This document shows positions 1 to 9,475 of a stretch of 64,000 bases of DNA, piece after piece. Below the pieces are notes generated by a model. It worked only from the letters and a program-made list of their open reading frames with translations. It ran no database searches and was not told the DNA's origin. This DNA is from Halosegnis marinus. GTDB lineage: Archaea > Halobacteriota > Halobacteria > Halobacteriales > Haloarculaceae. The stretch lies in contig NZ_CP119802.1 in the NCBI RefSeq assembly GCF_029338355.1, positions 2,108,001-2,172,000 on the forward strand. The letters are read 5' to 3'. The number at the start of each line of letters is the position of its first letter. Position 1 is the stretch's first letter. Made by a program: the position numbers and the translations under genes.

Positions 1-593
1 CGCTCGGCTGTGCGCTCTCCGTCGAGGGGCTGGTGCCGCTCGACGGCGACGCCCTGCTCTACTACGTCTCCGTCGAGGGGGTGCCGACCGAGGCGGCGCT
101 GGACCACTTCGGCGACGCCGCCGAATCGGCGCGACTCATCGCCGCGGCCAGCGACGCCTCGCTGCTGGAGGTGACCGCGCCCGGCGACTCCCTGCTCGGG
201 GAGCTCATCGCGCGCGGGGCACACGTCACCGACCTCGGGGCGGAGGAGGGCGCGGCGCGGCTCACCTGCGAGACGGCCCCGAACGCGGACGTCCGCGACC
301 TCGTGGAGGGGGTCGCCGAGCGGTTCCCGGGCGTGCGCCTCGTCGCCAAGCGCGAGGTCGAGCGCTCGGTGCGGACGCCGACGGAGTTCCAGCAGGCGCT
401 GGAGGAGCGGCTCACCGACCGGCAGCGCTCGGTGTTGCAGGCCGCCTACCACGCCGGCTACTTCGACTGGCCGCGCGGCTCGACCGCCGAGGAACTGGCC
501 GACTCCATCGGCGTCTCCTCGCCGACGCTCCACAACCACCTGCGCCGCGCTCAGCGGAAGCTCCTCGCGGCCTTCTTCGACGGCGAGACGTAG
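1..593 (+). CDS. Bat-like regulator, C-terminal part (HTH_10)
   Basis: The reading frame is open to the left edge, so the gene is cut by the window; the GTG at 33 is internal rather than a likely start. The last 60 residues form the bacterio-opsin-activator type helix-turn-helix (HTH_10): LTDRQRSVLQAAYHAGYF, then a helix with ELADSIGVSSPTLHNHLRRA. The preceding 120 residues resemble the BAT linker domain found between PAS/GAF sensors and the HTH in haloarchaea. Family members are transcription regulators of light, oxygen or redox responses; the sensor half lies outside the window, so the signal cannot be told. Target genes are unknown. Confidence 0.85.
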   Translation, partial: LGCALSVEGLVPLDGDALLYYVSVEGVPTEAALDHFGDAAESARLIAAASDASLLEVTAPGDSLLGELIARGAHVTDLGAEEGAARLTCETAPNADVRDLVEGVAERFPGVRLVAKREVERSVRTPTEFQQALEERLTDRQRSVLQAAYHAGYFDWPRGSTAEELADSIGVSSPTLHNHLRRAQRKLLAAFFDGET

Positions 594-638
594 CGCGGGC
601 CGTCGTCGGCCGGGAGTTGGGATAGTTAGGTGGCGTGA

Positions 639-647
639 TTAATATAC
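639..647 (+). promoter_or_regulatory. TATA-like box of acs
   Basis: TTAATATAC is centred 28 nt before the ATG at 671, the spacing expected for a leaderless archaeal transcript. This supports ATG 671 over the in-frame GTG at 656. Confidence 0.6.
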
Positions 648-670
648 TCCTGTAGGTGGTAGCGGGTAGC

Positions 671-2656
671 ATGTCCGAGTCAGACGATACCGACGTGCAA
701 CTGGAAGCACGGCTCCGGGAGCAGGACTACTTCCGCCCGCCATCGAAGTTCGTCGGGCAGGCGAACGCCACGGACCCGGCCATCCACGACGAGGTGGGGG
801 AGTTCCCCGAGGGGTTCGACCGCTACGCCGAACTCCTCGACTGGGACGAGCGCTGGGACGAGACGTTCGACGGCTCGAACCCGCCCTTCTTCGAGTGGTT
901 CGTCGGCGGCAAGCTCAACGCCTCCTACAACTGCGTCGACCGCCACCTCGACGAGCGGAAGAACCAGACGGCCCTGCTGTGGGAGGGCTCGGACGGCGAG
1001 CAGGAGAACATCACGTATCAGGACCTCTACGTCCGGGTCAACGAGATGGCCGCCGCCCTCCGCTCGATCGGCGTCGAGGAGGACGACGTGGTCACCGTCC
1101 ACCTCCCGATGGTGCCCGCCCTCCCGGTCACGATGCTGGCGTGTGCCCGCATCGGCGCGCCCCACTCCGTCGTCTTCGCCGGCTTCTCGGCGCAGGCGCT
1201 CGCCGAGCGCGTCGACTCCGCCGACTCCGACTACGTCGTCACCATCGACGGCTACTACCGCCGCGGCGAGTTCCTCGACCACATCGAGAAGGCCGACGAG
1301 GGGGTCGAGTCGGCCGACAACGACCCCGAAGTGCTCGTCCACTACCGCCACGACGAGCCGAACGCCGACGTCTCGGACGACTACACGCCCGTTGACGACC
1401 TGCTCGCCGAGCACGAGCGCGAGCGGGTCGAGCCGGTGTCGCGCGACGCCGAGGACCCGCTCTTCCTGATGTACACCTCGGGGACCACCGGCAAGCCGAA
1501 GGGGTGTCAACACCGCACCGGGGGGTATCTCGCGTATGCGGCCGCAACCTCGAAGAACGTCCTCGACATCAAGCCGGAGGACACCTACTGGTGTGCCGCG
1601 GACATCGGCTGGATTACGGGCCACTCCTACATCGTCTACGGCCCGCTCGCGCTCGGCACGACGAGCGTGATGTACGAGGACACGCCCGACTACCCGCACA
1701 AGGGCCGTATCTGGGAGATAGCGGAGCGGTACGACGTGGACATCTTCCACACCTCCCCGACCGCGGTGCGGATGTTCATGAAGTGGGGCGAGGAGTACCC
1801 CGAGGAGTACGACTTCGACTTCCGGCACATGACGACGGTCGGCGAGCCGATCCAGCCGGAGGCGTGGCTGTGGTACTACAAGCACATCGGCGACGAGGAC
1901 GCCGTCATCGTGGACACGTGGTGGCAGACGGAGACGGGCGGCCACCTCATCACGAACCTCCCCGCGCTGGAGGACATGAAGCCCGGGAGCGCCGGGAAGG
2001 CGTGTCCGGGCATCGAACCCGCGCTCGTGGACGACTCGGGCGACAAACTGCCGGAGGCGAGCGGACAGGCCGGGAACCTGATAATCGAGAAGCCGTGGCC
2101 GTCGATGCTCCAGACAGTCTACGGCAACGACGAGCGGTTCATCGACACCTACTGGGCGGACTTCTCGGACACCGACTCCGACGACTGGCGCGACTGGAAC
2201 TACAAGGCGGGCGACGGGGCCGTCCAGGCACAGGACGGGTACTGGCGCGTGCTCGGTCGGCTCGACGACGTGATGAACGTCGCCGGCCACCGCCTCGGGA
2301 CGATGGAGCTCGAATCCGCCGTCTCGGAGGTCGAGAAGGTCGCCGAGGCCGCGGTCGCCGCCCGCGAGGACGCCGAGAAGGGCGAGGTGCCGGACGTGTA
2401 CGTCGTTCTCCGCGAGGGCATCGAGGAGAGCGACGAGGTGAAAGCCGAGATAATCGCCGCCGTCGAGGAGGAGATCGGGAAGTTCGCCCGCCCCGCGAAC
2501 GTCGTCTTCGTGGACGACCTCCCGAAGACGCGCTCGGGGAAGATAATGCGCCGCCTGCTGGAGAACATCTCCAACGGCGACGAACTGGGTAACACGACGA
2601 CGCTGCGGGACCCCTCCGTTCCGGAGCGCATCCGCGAACAGGTCCACGGCGACTGA
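671..2656 (+). CDS. acs: Acetate--CoA ligase (acetyl-CoA synthetase)
   Basis: About 661 residues, normal for AMP-forming acetyl-CoA synthetase. It activates acetate (possibly propionate) with ATP to the acyl-adenylate and then the CoA thioester in the cytosol. The phosphate-binding loop reads MYTSGTTGKPKGC, the adenylate motif has DTWWQTETGG, and the C-terminal hinge and catalytic lysine are in LPKTRSGKIMRR. The start is ATG 671, supported by the TATA-like box; a GTG at 656 would add five residues and sit upstream of the predicted transcript start. It stands alone between a Bat-like regulator and a Liv-type importer, so co-regulation with either is only a guess. In this genome it could also feed acetyl-CoA to the polyhydroxyalkanoate locus at 57-62 kb. 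Confidence 0.93.
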   Translation: MSESDDTDVQLEARLREQDYFRPPSKFVGQANATDPAIHDEVGEFPEGFDRYAELLDWDERWDETFDGSNPPFFEWFVGGKLNASYNCVDRHLDERKNQTALLWEGSDGEQENITYQDLYVRVNEMAAALRSIGVEEDDVVTVHLPMVPALPVTMLACARIGAPHSVVFAGFSAQALAERVDSADSDYVVTIDGYYRRGEFLDHIEKADEGVESADNDPEVLVHYRHDEPNADVSDDYTPVDDLLAEHERERVEPVSRDAEDPLFLMYTSGTTGKPKGCQHRTGGYLAYAAATSKNVLDIKPEDTYWCAADIGWITGHSYIVYGPLALGTTSVMYEDTPDYPHKGRIWEIAERYDVDIFHTSPTAVRMFMKWGEEYPEEYDFDFRHMTTVGEPIQPEAWLWYYKHIGDEDAVIVDTWWQTETGGHLITNLPALEDMKPGSAGKACPGIEPALVDDSGDKLPEASGQAGNLIIEKPWPSMLQTVYGNDERFIDTYWADFSDTDSDDWRDWNYKAGDGAVQAQDGYWRVLGRLDDVMNVAGHRLGTMELESAVSEVEKVAEAAVAAREDAEKGEVPDVYVVLREGIEESDEVKAEIIAAVEEEIGKFARPANVVFVDDLPKTRSGKIMRRLLENISNGDELGNTTTLRDPSVPERIREQVHGD

Positions 2657-2760
2657 CCGGCCCGACCCTTCCCGTTCTCGACGCCGTCCGCGCGCCCGCG
2701 AGCGACGCGCCGGCGCGGACGGAAACCGTCCGTTCGCGGCTTCCTCCCGCTGGCTTGGGA

Positions 2761-2769
2761 TAATTATAT
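2761..2769 (+). promoter_or_regulatory. TATA-like box of the Liv-type operon
   Basis: TAATTATAT lies in a G+C-rich spacer and would place transcription start near 2790, giving a short leader before either candidate start (GTG 2809 or ATG 2824). Confidence 0.5.
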
Positions 2770-2808
2770 CGGTCGTTTATGTACCATTAGTTCCTGGCAA
2801 CCTCTGGC

Positions 2809-4143
2809 GTGAGTCAGAACACCATGGAACGACGTGACGTACTGAAGGGTGCCGGGGCGGCGGGCATCGCCGGCCTCGCGGGCTGTATCGGGGGCGGCGG
2901 CGGCTCCTCGGAGTACCCCGAACTCGGGAACTACCCGGTCGAGGGCGACGAGGTGACGCTCGGGTTCAACGTCCCCCAGTCGGGGGCGTACGCCTCCGAG
3001 GGGAACGACGAACTGCGGGCGTACAACCTCGCGGTCGAACACCTCAACAACGGCGGCGGCTGGGTCGATATGTGGGACGACCTCTCGTCGGGGGGTATCC
3101 TCGACAAGACCGTGACCTCGGTGTCGGGCGACACCGCGACCGACCCGGCCACGGCCGAGGAGTCGGCGACGCAGATGATACGGTCGGACGGGGCCATCAT
3201 GATAACCGGCGGGGTCTCCTCGTCGGTCGCCATCTCCCAGCAGAAGCTGTGTCAACAGGAGCGCGTGCAGTTCATGTCCTGTCTGACCCACTCGAACGCG
3301 ACCCAGGGGGCCGACTGCGTCCGGTACGGCTTCCGCGAGATGCACAACGCGTACATGACGGGGAAGGCGCTGGCGCCCATCCTCGTCGACCAGTTCGGCG
3401 AGGACCAGAACTTCTACTCGATGTACGCGGACTACACGTGGGGGACCTCGAACCGCGACTCGATGAAGGAGTTCCTCGAGGAGCGAGGCTGGAACCAGGT
3501 GGAGGCGGCGCCGACGCCGCTCGGCACCTCGGACTTCTCGCCGTACATGCAGGACGTGCCGCGCGAGGAGACGGACGTACTGCTGCTCATCCACTTCGGC
3601 GCGGACGCGGCGAACTCCATCCCGGCGGCGTTCGACGCCGGCCTCGACGACGACATGGAGATCGTCGTCCCGCTGTACGACAAGATCGCGGCCAACGCGG
3701 CGAGCGACAACATCGACGGCGTGCTCGGCACCGTCGACTGGAACTGGCAGGTGGACAACGAGTACTCGAACGCCTTCACCGAGGCGTACCGCGAGGCGGA
3801 GGGGACGGCCCCGTCGTACGCGGCCCGGCTGGCGTACTCCGCGACGATGCGGTACGCCGCGGCCGTCGAGCGCGCGGAGACGTTCTACCCGCCCGAGGTC
3901 ATCCGCGAAATGGAGGACCAGACGTACAGCAACACCGGCATCGGCGAGGCGGAGGCGCGCGCCTGCGACCACCAGTCGATGCGCGACGTGTACGTCGTGG
4001 AGGGCCTGCCCGTGGAGGAACAGACCGACGACGCGCTGCTGTCCGTCGTCGGGACCACGGACCGCGACACCGCGGGCTACGCGTGTGACGCGGGACCGGC
4101 CGCGAACTGCGAACTGGGCACCTACGGCGACGAGGACAACTGA
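2809..4143 (+). CDS. Liv-type ABC transporter substrate-binding lipoprotein
   Basis: About 444 residues. The N-terminus is a Tat lipoprotein signal: ERRDVLKG, a hydrophobic stretch and the lipobox LAGC, then a Gly/Ser linker, so the protein is predicted to be exported folded and anchored by lipid outside the cell. The mature part looks like a type I periplasmic-binding fold of the LivJ/amide-binding group (Peripla_BP_6). GTG 2809 and ATG 2824 are both possible starts; both keep the twin arginines. It heads a tight cluster with LivH-, LivM-, LivG- and LivF-like genes. The ligand is unknown: branched-chain amino acids are the family default, but urea, amides and short organic acids are also carried by relatives, and acs lies immediately upstream. 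Confidence 0.85.
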   Translation: MSQNTMERRDVLKGAGAAGIAGLAGCIGGGGGSSEYPELGNYPVEGDEVTLGFNVPQSGAYASEGNDELRAYNLAVEHLNNGGGWVDMWDDLSSGGILDKTVTSVSGDTATDPATAEESATQMIRSDGAIMITGGVSSSVAISQQKLCQQERVQFMSCLTHSNATQGADCVRYGFREMHNAYMTGKALAPILVDQFGEDQNFYSMYADYTWGTSNRDSMKEFLEERGWNQVEAAPTPLGTSDFSPYMQDVPREETDVLLLIHFGADAANSIPAAFDAGLDDDMEIVVPLYDKIAANAASDNIDGVLGTVDWNWQVDNEYSNAFTEAYREAEGTAPSYAARLAYSATMRYAAAVERAETFYPPEVIREMEDQTYSNTGIGEAEARACDHQSMRDVYVVEGLPVEEQTDDALLSVVGTTDRDTAGYACDAGPAANCELGTYGDEDN

Positions 4144-4263
4144 GCGCCGAGGCCCGCCTCCACGACATATGTCTCTCACTACACCCCTCGACATCGACGG
4201 TTCGCCCCCGACCGGCCGGCGCGACCGACCGGAACGCTCGTCCCCCGCGGAGGTGACCGCGGC

Positions 4264-5214
4264 GTGGTAGACGTCGCCGGTATCCTCATCACCGGCCTCC
4301 AGCAGGGGGCTATCTACGCGCTGTTGGGTATCGGACTGACCATCATCCTCGGCACGATGCAGTTCCTCAACCTCGCCCACGGGGCGCTGTACCTCGTCGG
4401 CGCGTACACGGGGCTGCTCGTCGTCCGCGAGATATCCGTTCAGGAGGGCGCGCTCGCCGGCATCGTCGCCGACCCGACCGCGTTCGGCATAGGCAGCAGC
4501 TTCCTCGTCGCGCTCGTCGTCACGCCGATACTGATGTTCGCCATCGGCGTGGCGATGGAACGGTTCGTCGCGCGGCCGCTGTACGACCGCAGCGAGGTCG
4601 AGCAGTTGCTCCTCACGTTCGGGCTGGCGCTCATCGTCGAGGAGCTGGCGCGACAGCTCATCGGCTCGCAGCCGTTCTCCAGCTACGCCCCCGAGGAGCT
4701 GTTCGGGGTCGTCGTCTCCGGGCAGGCGAACATCCCCTTCGTGGGGCAGTACCCGCGCTGGCGGTTCGTCGTCATCGGCCTGACGTTCCTGCTCATCGGG
4801 GCGACGTACCTCGTCATCGAGCGCACGGACTTCGGGATGGTCGTGAAGGCCGGCACCCGCGACTCCGAGATGGTCCGGCTGCTCGGTATCGACATCACCC
4901 GCTCGTACGCGCTGGTGTTCGGGGTCGGCGCGGCGCTGGCCGGTCTCGCCGGCCTCGTCGGCGGCACCATCATCGACGTGGCGCCCGGTATCGGCACGAA
5001 CAACGCGCTCGTCCCCGCCTTCCTGACGGTCGTCGTCGGGGGCGCGGGCAGCGTCGTCGGCGCCATCGTCGGGGGCATCGTCCTCGGGATGGTCGCCGCC
5101 GTGTTCCAGTTCCAGGCGCCCCAGTGGTCACAGATCGTGCTGTTCGGCTTCGTCGCCGTCTTCCTGCTCGTCCGGCCCGAGGGGCTGTTCGGGAGCGTGG
5201 AGGTGGGCGAATGA
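4264..5214 (+). CDS. Liv-type ABC transporter permease (LivH-like)
   Basis: 316 residues, strongly hydrophobic, with the LivH N-terminal pattern GLQQGAIYALLGIGLTIILG and QFLNLAHGALY. It forms one half of the membrane channel of the importer. The start is GTG 4264, preceded by GAGGTG about 9 nt upstream, a plausible ribosome binding site; the 120-bp gap after the binding protein holds no other gene. The stop overlaps the ATG of the next permease (ATGA), indicating translational coupling. Confidence 0.88.
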   Translation: MVDVAGILITGLQQGAIYALLGIGLTIILGTMQFLNLAHGALYLVGAYTGLLVVREISVQEGALAGIVADPTAFGIGSSFLVALVVTPILMFAIGVAMERFVARPLYDRSEVEQLLLTFGLALIVEELARQLIGSQPFSSYAPEELFGVVVSGQANIPFVGQYPRWRFVVIGLTFLLIGATYLVIERTDFGMVVKAGTRDSEMVRLLGIDITRSYALVFGVGAALAGLAGLVGGTIIDVAPGIGTNNALVPAFLTVVVGGAGSVVGAIVGGIVLGMVAAVFQFQAPQWSQIVLFGFVAVFLLVRPEGLFGSVEVGE

Positions 5215-6449
5215 GCGACGACGCGCGGACGGACGGCGGGACCGCGACGGCGGACCCGAACCTCGTCGACCGGCTCGTCGCGGCGAAACACAGCGAGCGG
5301 TTCGTCGCCGTCGTCTCGCTCGTCGGGCTGCTGGCGATGCCGTTCCTGCTCATCGACGTGCTGGGCGTCTTCGACGACCTCATCGGGGTCGGGCTGGGCG
5401 GCTTCGTCGGCCTGCCGACGCTCATCCTCGCGTTCGGCATCGTCGCGGTCGGCTACAACCTCCTGCTCGGCTACACCGGCCTCCTGTCGTTCGGTCACGC
5501 GGCGCTGTTCGGCGCGGCCGCGTACGCGGCGGGCATCTTCTCGAACGAGGTGGTCGCGAGCCCCGTGCTCGCCATCCTCGTCGGGGTGGTCGCCGCGACG
5601 CTTCTGGCGTGGCCCATCGGCTTCCTGTCCATCCGGCGCTCGGGCGTCTACTTCGCCGTGTTGACCCTGACGTTCGGGCAGATGCTGTACTTCTACGCGT
5701 TCGGCCCCGGCGCGTGGCTGACGAACGGCGACGACGGCTACACGCCCTTCGCGGTGCCGGGCGGTGCCGAGATCGCCGGCGCGGTGCCGACGAGCGACTC
5801 GCTGTCGGACCTGTTCTTCGACCTGACGGGGCTGACGCTCACCCTGACGGACGGGCTCGACGTGACGGTCGGCTACGTCCTGACCGCGCTCATCGGCGTG
5901 GCGGCCATCGTGACCGCCCACCGCATCATCAAGTCGCCGTACGGGCTCATCCTCAAGGCTATCGGGCAGAACGAACAGCGGGTCGCGTTCATCGGGATGG
6001 ACGTGTTCCGCTACAAGCTGATGGCGTTCGTTCTCTCGGGAGTGTTCGCGGGCGCGGGCGGCGGCATCTACGCGCTCTCGAAGGCCGGCCTCACGGTCCA
6101 CCCGAACGCGACCCTGTACTGGATCGTCTCGGGCGACTTCGTCATCATGACCGCGCTCGGCGGGGTCGGCTCGCTCGCCGGCCCGCTGCTTGGCGCCGTC
6201 GTCTTCGAGTACATCGCGCTGGTCGTGCAGGGCATCACCATCCCGATCATCGACTTCCAGATCGGGTCGCTGTGGCGGCTCCTGCTCGGGCTGGCGTTCG
6301 TGCTCGTGGTCGCCTTCTTCCCGGACGGCATCTACGGCGCGTTGAGTTCGCTCGGCGAGCGCATCGCCGAGCGGTTCGGCACCGAGTCCCCGACCGGCGA
6401 CGGCCCCCGCCCGGTCGAGGACGTCGAGGAGACCGGGGGTGACGACTGA
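5211..6449 (+). CDS. Liv-type ABC transporter permease (LivM-like)
   Basis: 412 residues from ATG 5211, which overlaps the stop of the preceding permease by 4 nt. The frame is open further upstream but that part is only the shadow of livH. A hydrophilic N-terminus of about 35 residues leads into many membrane segments with the LivM signature GYNLLLGYTGLLSFGHAALF. The C-terminal 25 residues are acidic and probably cytoplasmic. Second half of the membrane channel of the importer. Confidence 0.88.
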   Translation: MSDDARTDGGTATADPNLVDRLVAAKHSERFVAVVSLVGLLAMPFLLIDVLGVFDDLIGVGLGGFVGLPTLILAFGIVAVGYNLLLGYTGLLSFGHAALFGAAAYAAGIFSNEVVASPVLAILVGVVAATLLAWPIGFLSIRRSGVYFAVLTLTFGQMLYFYAFGPGAWLTNGDDGYTPFAVPGGAEIAGAVPTSDSLSDLFFDLTGLTLTLTDGLDVTVGYVLTALIGVAAIVTAHRIIKSPYGLILKAIGQNEQRVAFIGMDVFRYKLMAFVLSGVFAGAGGGIYALSKAGLTVHPNATLYWIVSGDFVIMTALGGVGSLAGPLLGAVVFEYIALVVQGITIPIIDFQIGSLWRLLLGLAFVLVVAFFPDGIYGALSSLGERIAERFGTESPTGDGPRPVEDVEETGGDD

Positions 6450-6450
6450 C

Positions 6451-7209
6451 ATGGCTATTCTCGAAACCCACGGACTCACGAAACGCTTCGGCGGCCTGAC
6501 CGCCGTGGACGACGTCGACCTCACCGTCGACGCCGGCGAGACGCGGGCCATCATCGGCCCGAACGGCGCCGGCAAGTCCACGTTCATCAACCTCGTCACC
6601 GGCCTGCTCCAACCGACCGAGGGGTCCGTCACCTTCGACGGGACCGACATCACCGGGCAGGAGCCGCACGAGATCGTCCAGCGGGGCGTCTCGAAGTCGT
6701 TCCAGACGGCGTCCATCTTCCCGGAGATGACCGTCCGCGAGAACGTCCAGATGGCGGCGATGGCCGCCGAGCGGGGGTCGTTCCGCTTCGACTTCCTGAA
6801 GCGGCGCGACTCCTTCACCGGCGTCTACGACACCACCGAGGAGATGCTGCGCGCCGTCGAGCTGTGGGGCGACCGCGACACGAACGCCGCGAGCCTCCCC
6901 TACGGCGACAAGCGCCGGCTGGAGATCGGTATCGCGCTGGCATCGGAGCCGGACCTGCTGTTCATGGACGAGCCGACGGCCGGGATGTCGCCCGAGGAGA
7001 CCGACGCGACGGTCGACCTCGTCGAGCGGCTCCAGGACGAACTCGGCCTCACCATCGTCCTCGTCGAACACGACATGGAGATAATCTTCCGCATCGCCGA
7101 CCGCATCGCCGTGTTGAACCGCGGGAGCGTCATCGCCGACGCGACCCCCGACGAGGTGCAGGGCGACCCGGACGTCCAGGAGGCGTACCTCGGGGGTGTC
7201 GAGCTGTGA
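6451..7209 (+). CDS. Liv-type ABC transporter ATPase (LivG-like)
   Basis: 252 residues from ATG 6451; an in-frame GTG at 6439 overlaps livM and would add four residues. Walker A is GPNGAGKST, Walker B LLFMDEPTAG, and the switch histidine is in VEHDME. The usual ABC signature LSGGQ is replaced by LPYGDKRRLEI, as is common in LivG proteins. The C-terminal GDPDVQEAYLG ending is typical of LivG. It energises the importer together with the following ATPase, whose GTG start overlaps its stop. Confidence 0.9.
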   Translation: MAILETHGLTKRFGGLTAVDDVDLTVDAGETRAIIGPNGAGKSTFINLVTGLLQPTEGSVTFDGTDITGQEPHEIVQRGVSKSFQTASIFPEMTVRENVQMAAMAAERGSFRFDFLKRRDSFTGVYDTTEEMLRAVELWGDRDTNAASLPYGDKRRLEIGIALASEPDLLFMDEPTAGMSPEETDATVDLVERLQDELGLTIVLVEHDMEIIFRIADRIAVLNRGSVIADATPDEVQGDPDVQEAYLGGVEL

Positions 7210-7949
7210 GCCTCCTCGAGGTCGAGGACATCGACGCCTACTACGACGAGAGCCACATCCTGCGGTCGCTCTCGCTCGAAGTCGAGCAGGGCGAGGTGTG
7301 TGCCCTGCTCGGCCGGAACGGCGCCGGCAAGACCACGACGCTGCGCTCCGTCGCCGGGGCGCGTCCCCCGGACGTCCGGGCGGGCACGGTCCGGTTCCGC
7401 GGCGACACGGTCTCCGAGATGCCGGCCGAGGACGTGGCCATGTCCGGCATCGGCCTCGTCCCCGAGGAGCGGCGCGTCTTCCCGAACCTCACGGTCGAGG
7501 AGAACCTCCACCTCTCGCAGGTGGCGCGCAACCGCTCGAACACGGTCGGGCGGTCCGTCCGGGCCTCGGGCGACGTGCGGCCGCTCTCGGAGATATACGA
7601 GGCGTTCCCCCGGCTGGACGAGCGACAGAACCAGATGGCCGGGACGCTCTCGGGCGGCGAACAGCAGATGCTCGCCATCGCTCGCGCGCTCCGGCAGAAC
7701 CCGGACCTGCTGATGCTCGACGAGCCGTACGAGGGGCTCGCGCCCCAGATAATCGAGGACGTGGAGGACGCCGTCGAACGCATCAACGAGGCGGGGACGA
7801 CCGTCCTCCTCGTCGAGCAGAACGCCGCCGCGGCCATGAGCATCGCCGACCGGTGTTACATCATCGACCAGGGGCGCATCGTCTTCGACGGCGACTCCGA
7901 GACGCTGCGCGACGACGACGAGACGCGCCAGCGGTACCTGGGTGTCTGA
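7206..7949 (+). CDS. Liv-type ABC transporter ATPase (LivF-like)
   Basis: 247 residues starting at GTG 7206, which overlaps the livG stop (GTGA). Walker A is GRNGAGKTTT, the signature LSGGEQQMLAIARAL and Walker B LLMLDEPYEGLAP; VPEERRVFPNLTVEENL is typical of LivF. A longer open frame upstream is the shadow of livG. Completes a five-component importer. Confidence 0.9.
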   Translation: MSLLEVEDIDAYYDESHILRSLSLEVEQGEVCALLGRNGAGKTTTLRSVAGARPPDVRAGTVRFRGDTVSEMPAEDVAMSGIGLVPEERRVFPNLTVEENLHLSQVARNRSNTVGRSVRASGDVRPLSEIYEAFPRLDERQNQMAGTLSGGEQQMLAIARALRQNPDLLMLDEPYEGLAPQIIEDVEDAVERINEAGTTVLLVEQNAAAAMSIADRCYIIDQGRIVFDGDSETLRDDDETRQRYLGV

Positions 7950-7951
7950 AC

Positions 7952-8632
7952 ATGGCGGCCGACCTCACTACCACGGCGGACCGCTACGACTACCTCCGCG
8001 AGCGCGACGTGCTCGTCGAGCGCGACGGCCGCGTCGCCATCACGGAAGCGTTCGACTCGGCGCGGCGCGTCTATCACGACAGCTACGGGGACATCGACGA
8101 CGAGCGCTTCCACGCCACCCTCGCCGACCTGTTCGAGATGTCCGTCGCGGACGCGAAGTCGCAGGCCGCGGAGCTGGGTATCACGCGCGACCAGCTGGTC
8201 GCGTACCTGTCGCTCCGGTCGTATCTCGACGACGGCGGCGCCGTCCCCGACCCGAACGACCTCGTGTCGATGGCCGGCATCGTCGCCGACGTGGCGCCGG
8301 TGTCGCCCGTTCCCGAGGACATGCGGGAGCTGACCGACGACGACTACGCCGAGTTCGTCGCCGAACACGGCGACGCGGTCGTGTTCGTCTGGAAGCTCCA
8401 CTGTGCGCCCTGCGACGCGATGAAGGGCGAACTCGACGAGGTGCTCGGGCTCGTCCCCGACGGCGTCGCCGTCGCGGGCGTGAACGGCGAGAAGGTGACC
8501 GCCTTCCGCCGCGAGTTCGGCGTGGACGCCGCGCCGGCCACCGTCACCTTCGCGGACGGCGACCACCACGAGACGCTGGAGAGCCGCCGGAAGCCCGAAC
8601 GGCTCGCCGAGCTGTTCGACGAGGCCTTCTAG
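7952..8632 (+). CDS. Thioredoxin-like protein with N-terminal helical domain
   Basis: 226 residues, starting 2 nt after livF, so almost certainly in the same transcript. Residues about 125-226 are a thioredoxin fold with the redox motif CAPC in VWKLHCAPCDAMK and a cis-proline region AAPATVTF. Residues 1-120 are a mostly helical, acidic domain I do not recognise. There is no signal peptide, so it should act in the cytosol, where it cannot touch the exported binding protein directly. It may act on the imported substrate or on a linked enzyme; this is inference from position only. The 3' end overlaps the convergent lipoprotein gene by 4 nt. Confidence 0.8.
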   Translation: MAADLTTTADRYDYLRERDVLVERDGRVAITEAFDSARRVYHDSYGDIDDERFHATLADLFEMSVADAKSQAAELGITRDQLVAYLSLRSYLDDGGAVPDPNDLVSMAGIVADVAPVSPVPEDMRELTDDDYAEFVAEHGDAVVFVWKLHCAPCDAMKGELDEVLGLVPDGVAVAGVNGEKVTAFRREFGVDAAPATVTFADGDHHETLESRRKPERLAELFDEAF

Positions 8633-9444
8633 ACGCGCTCGGCCCACGGGGGCCGCGGCGCCGTCGTGTTCCCGAGTTTCCGGTAGCGGAGGGTCCGCCG
8701 GACGACGACCGGCTCCCCGTCGGCGGTCGCCTCGTAGCGGAGTGTCAGGGTCCGGACCAGCCCCGCGCGCGTCACCGTCGCGCGAAGCGAGACCGCCCCC
8801 GGGTCGGCGTACTCCGGGTCGAACGGCTCGGCCGTCGCGTTCGCGGCGACGAGGTACGCCGTCGACCCGTTCACGCCGATCCGGCCCGCGAGCCGGGTGT
8901 CGGCCGCGGCGAAGGTGTCCTCGACGAAGTCGCGGGGGTTGCCCGTCCCGCCGCCGAACGGAACCGTCCGCGCCCAGTACTGCCACGTCCCGCCGCCCTC
9001 GCGCGGCTCGAACTCGTTGTACACCGTGGTGTTCTCCCGCGAGAGCCGCCGGAGGTACGTCTCCCCGTCGGACCAGAACGTCGCGTTCGCGGGGGGTGTC
9101 CCGAGGAAGACGGGCGCGGCCGGGCCCGCAGTCGCCGTGTCGACGAGGTAGCCGCGGTCGGCCGCCAACCGGAGGTCGACCGTCAGCGACTCCCGGAGCG
9201 TCCCGTTCGCGTACCGGACGGTTTCGGTCGAGACGAGCCGGTAGGAGGTGTCCGCGAGCACTCCGGCGTGGGCGTCGGCCAGCGCGTCGGGTCGCTCGAC
9301 GCCCGACTCCGCGAGTCCCGGCGCTAGCGTCGCGTCATCGGGGACCTCGACCGCGGTGACGGTGTCGGTCGCGGTGCCGCCGTCGCTCGTGGCGCCACAG
9401 CCGGCGAGGACGAGGAGTACACAGAGCGCGAGCGCGCGCCGCAT
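8629..9444 (-). CDS. Haloarchaeal lipoprotein (DUF7537-like)
   Basis: 271 residues with a Sec-type lipoprotein signal: MRRALALCVLLVLAGCG, cleavage before Cys16, then a Thr/Asp-rich linker. The mature part is beta-rich with NxT/NxS sites and a repeated pattern of short strands, resembling the exported haloarchaeal DUF7537 family of unknown function. Stand-alone gene, convergent with the thioredoxin-like gene (4-nt overlap). Confidence 0.72.
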   Translation of the reverse strand: MRRALALCVLLVLAGCGATSDGGTATDTVTAVEVPDDATLAPGLAESGVERPDALADAHAGVLADTSYRLVSTETVRYANGTLRESLTVDLRLAADRGYLVDTATAGPAAPVFLGTPPANATFWSDGETYLRRLSRENTTVYNEFEPREGGGTWQYWARTVPFGGGTGNPRDFVEDTFAAADTRLAGRIGVNGSTAYLVAANATAEPFDPEYADPGAVSLRATVTRAGLVRTLTLRYEATADGEPVVVRRTLRYRKLGNTTAPRPPWAERV

Positions 9445-9475
9445 ACCGGCGCCTCGCGCGCCGCGTGCTAAACGT

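Noticed and set aside
680-2647. 655-codon open frame antisense to acs
   Set aside because: High-G+C codon use leaves long antisense frames; its protein has no motif and acs is unmistakable.
4683-6818. 711-codon open frame antisense to the Liv permeases
   Set aside because: Composition is Arg/Glu/Asp repeats typical of antisense shadows; the sense frames match permeases and an ATPase.
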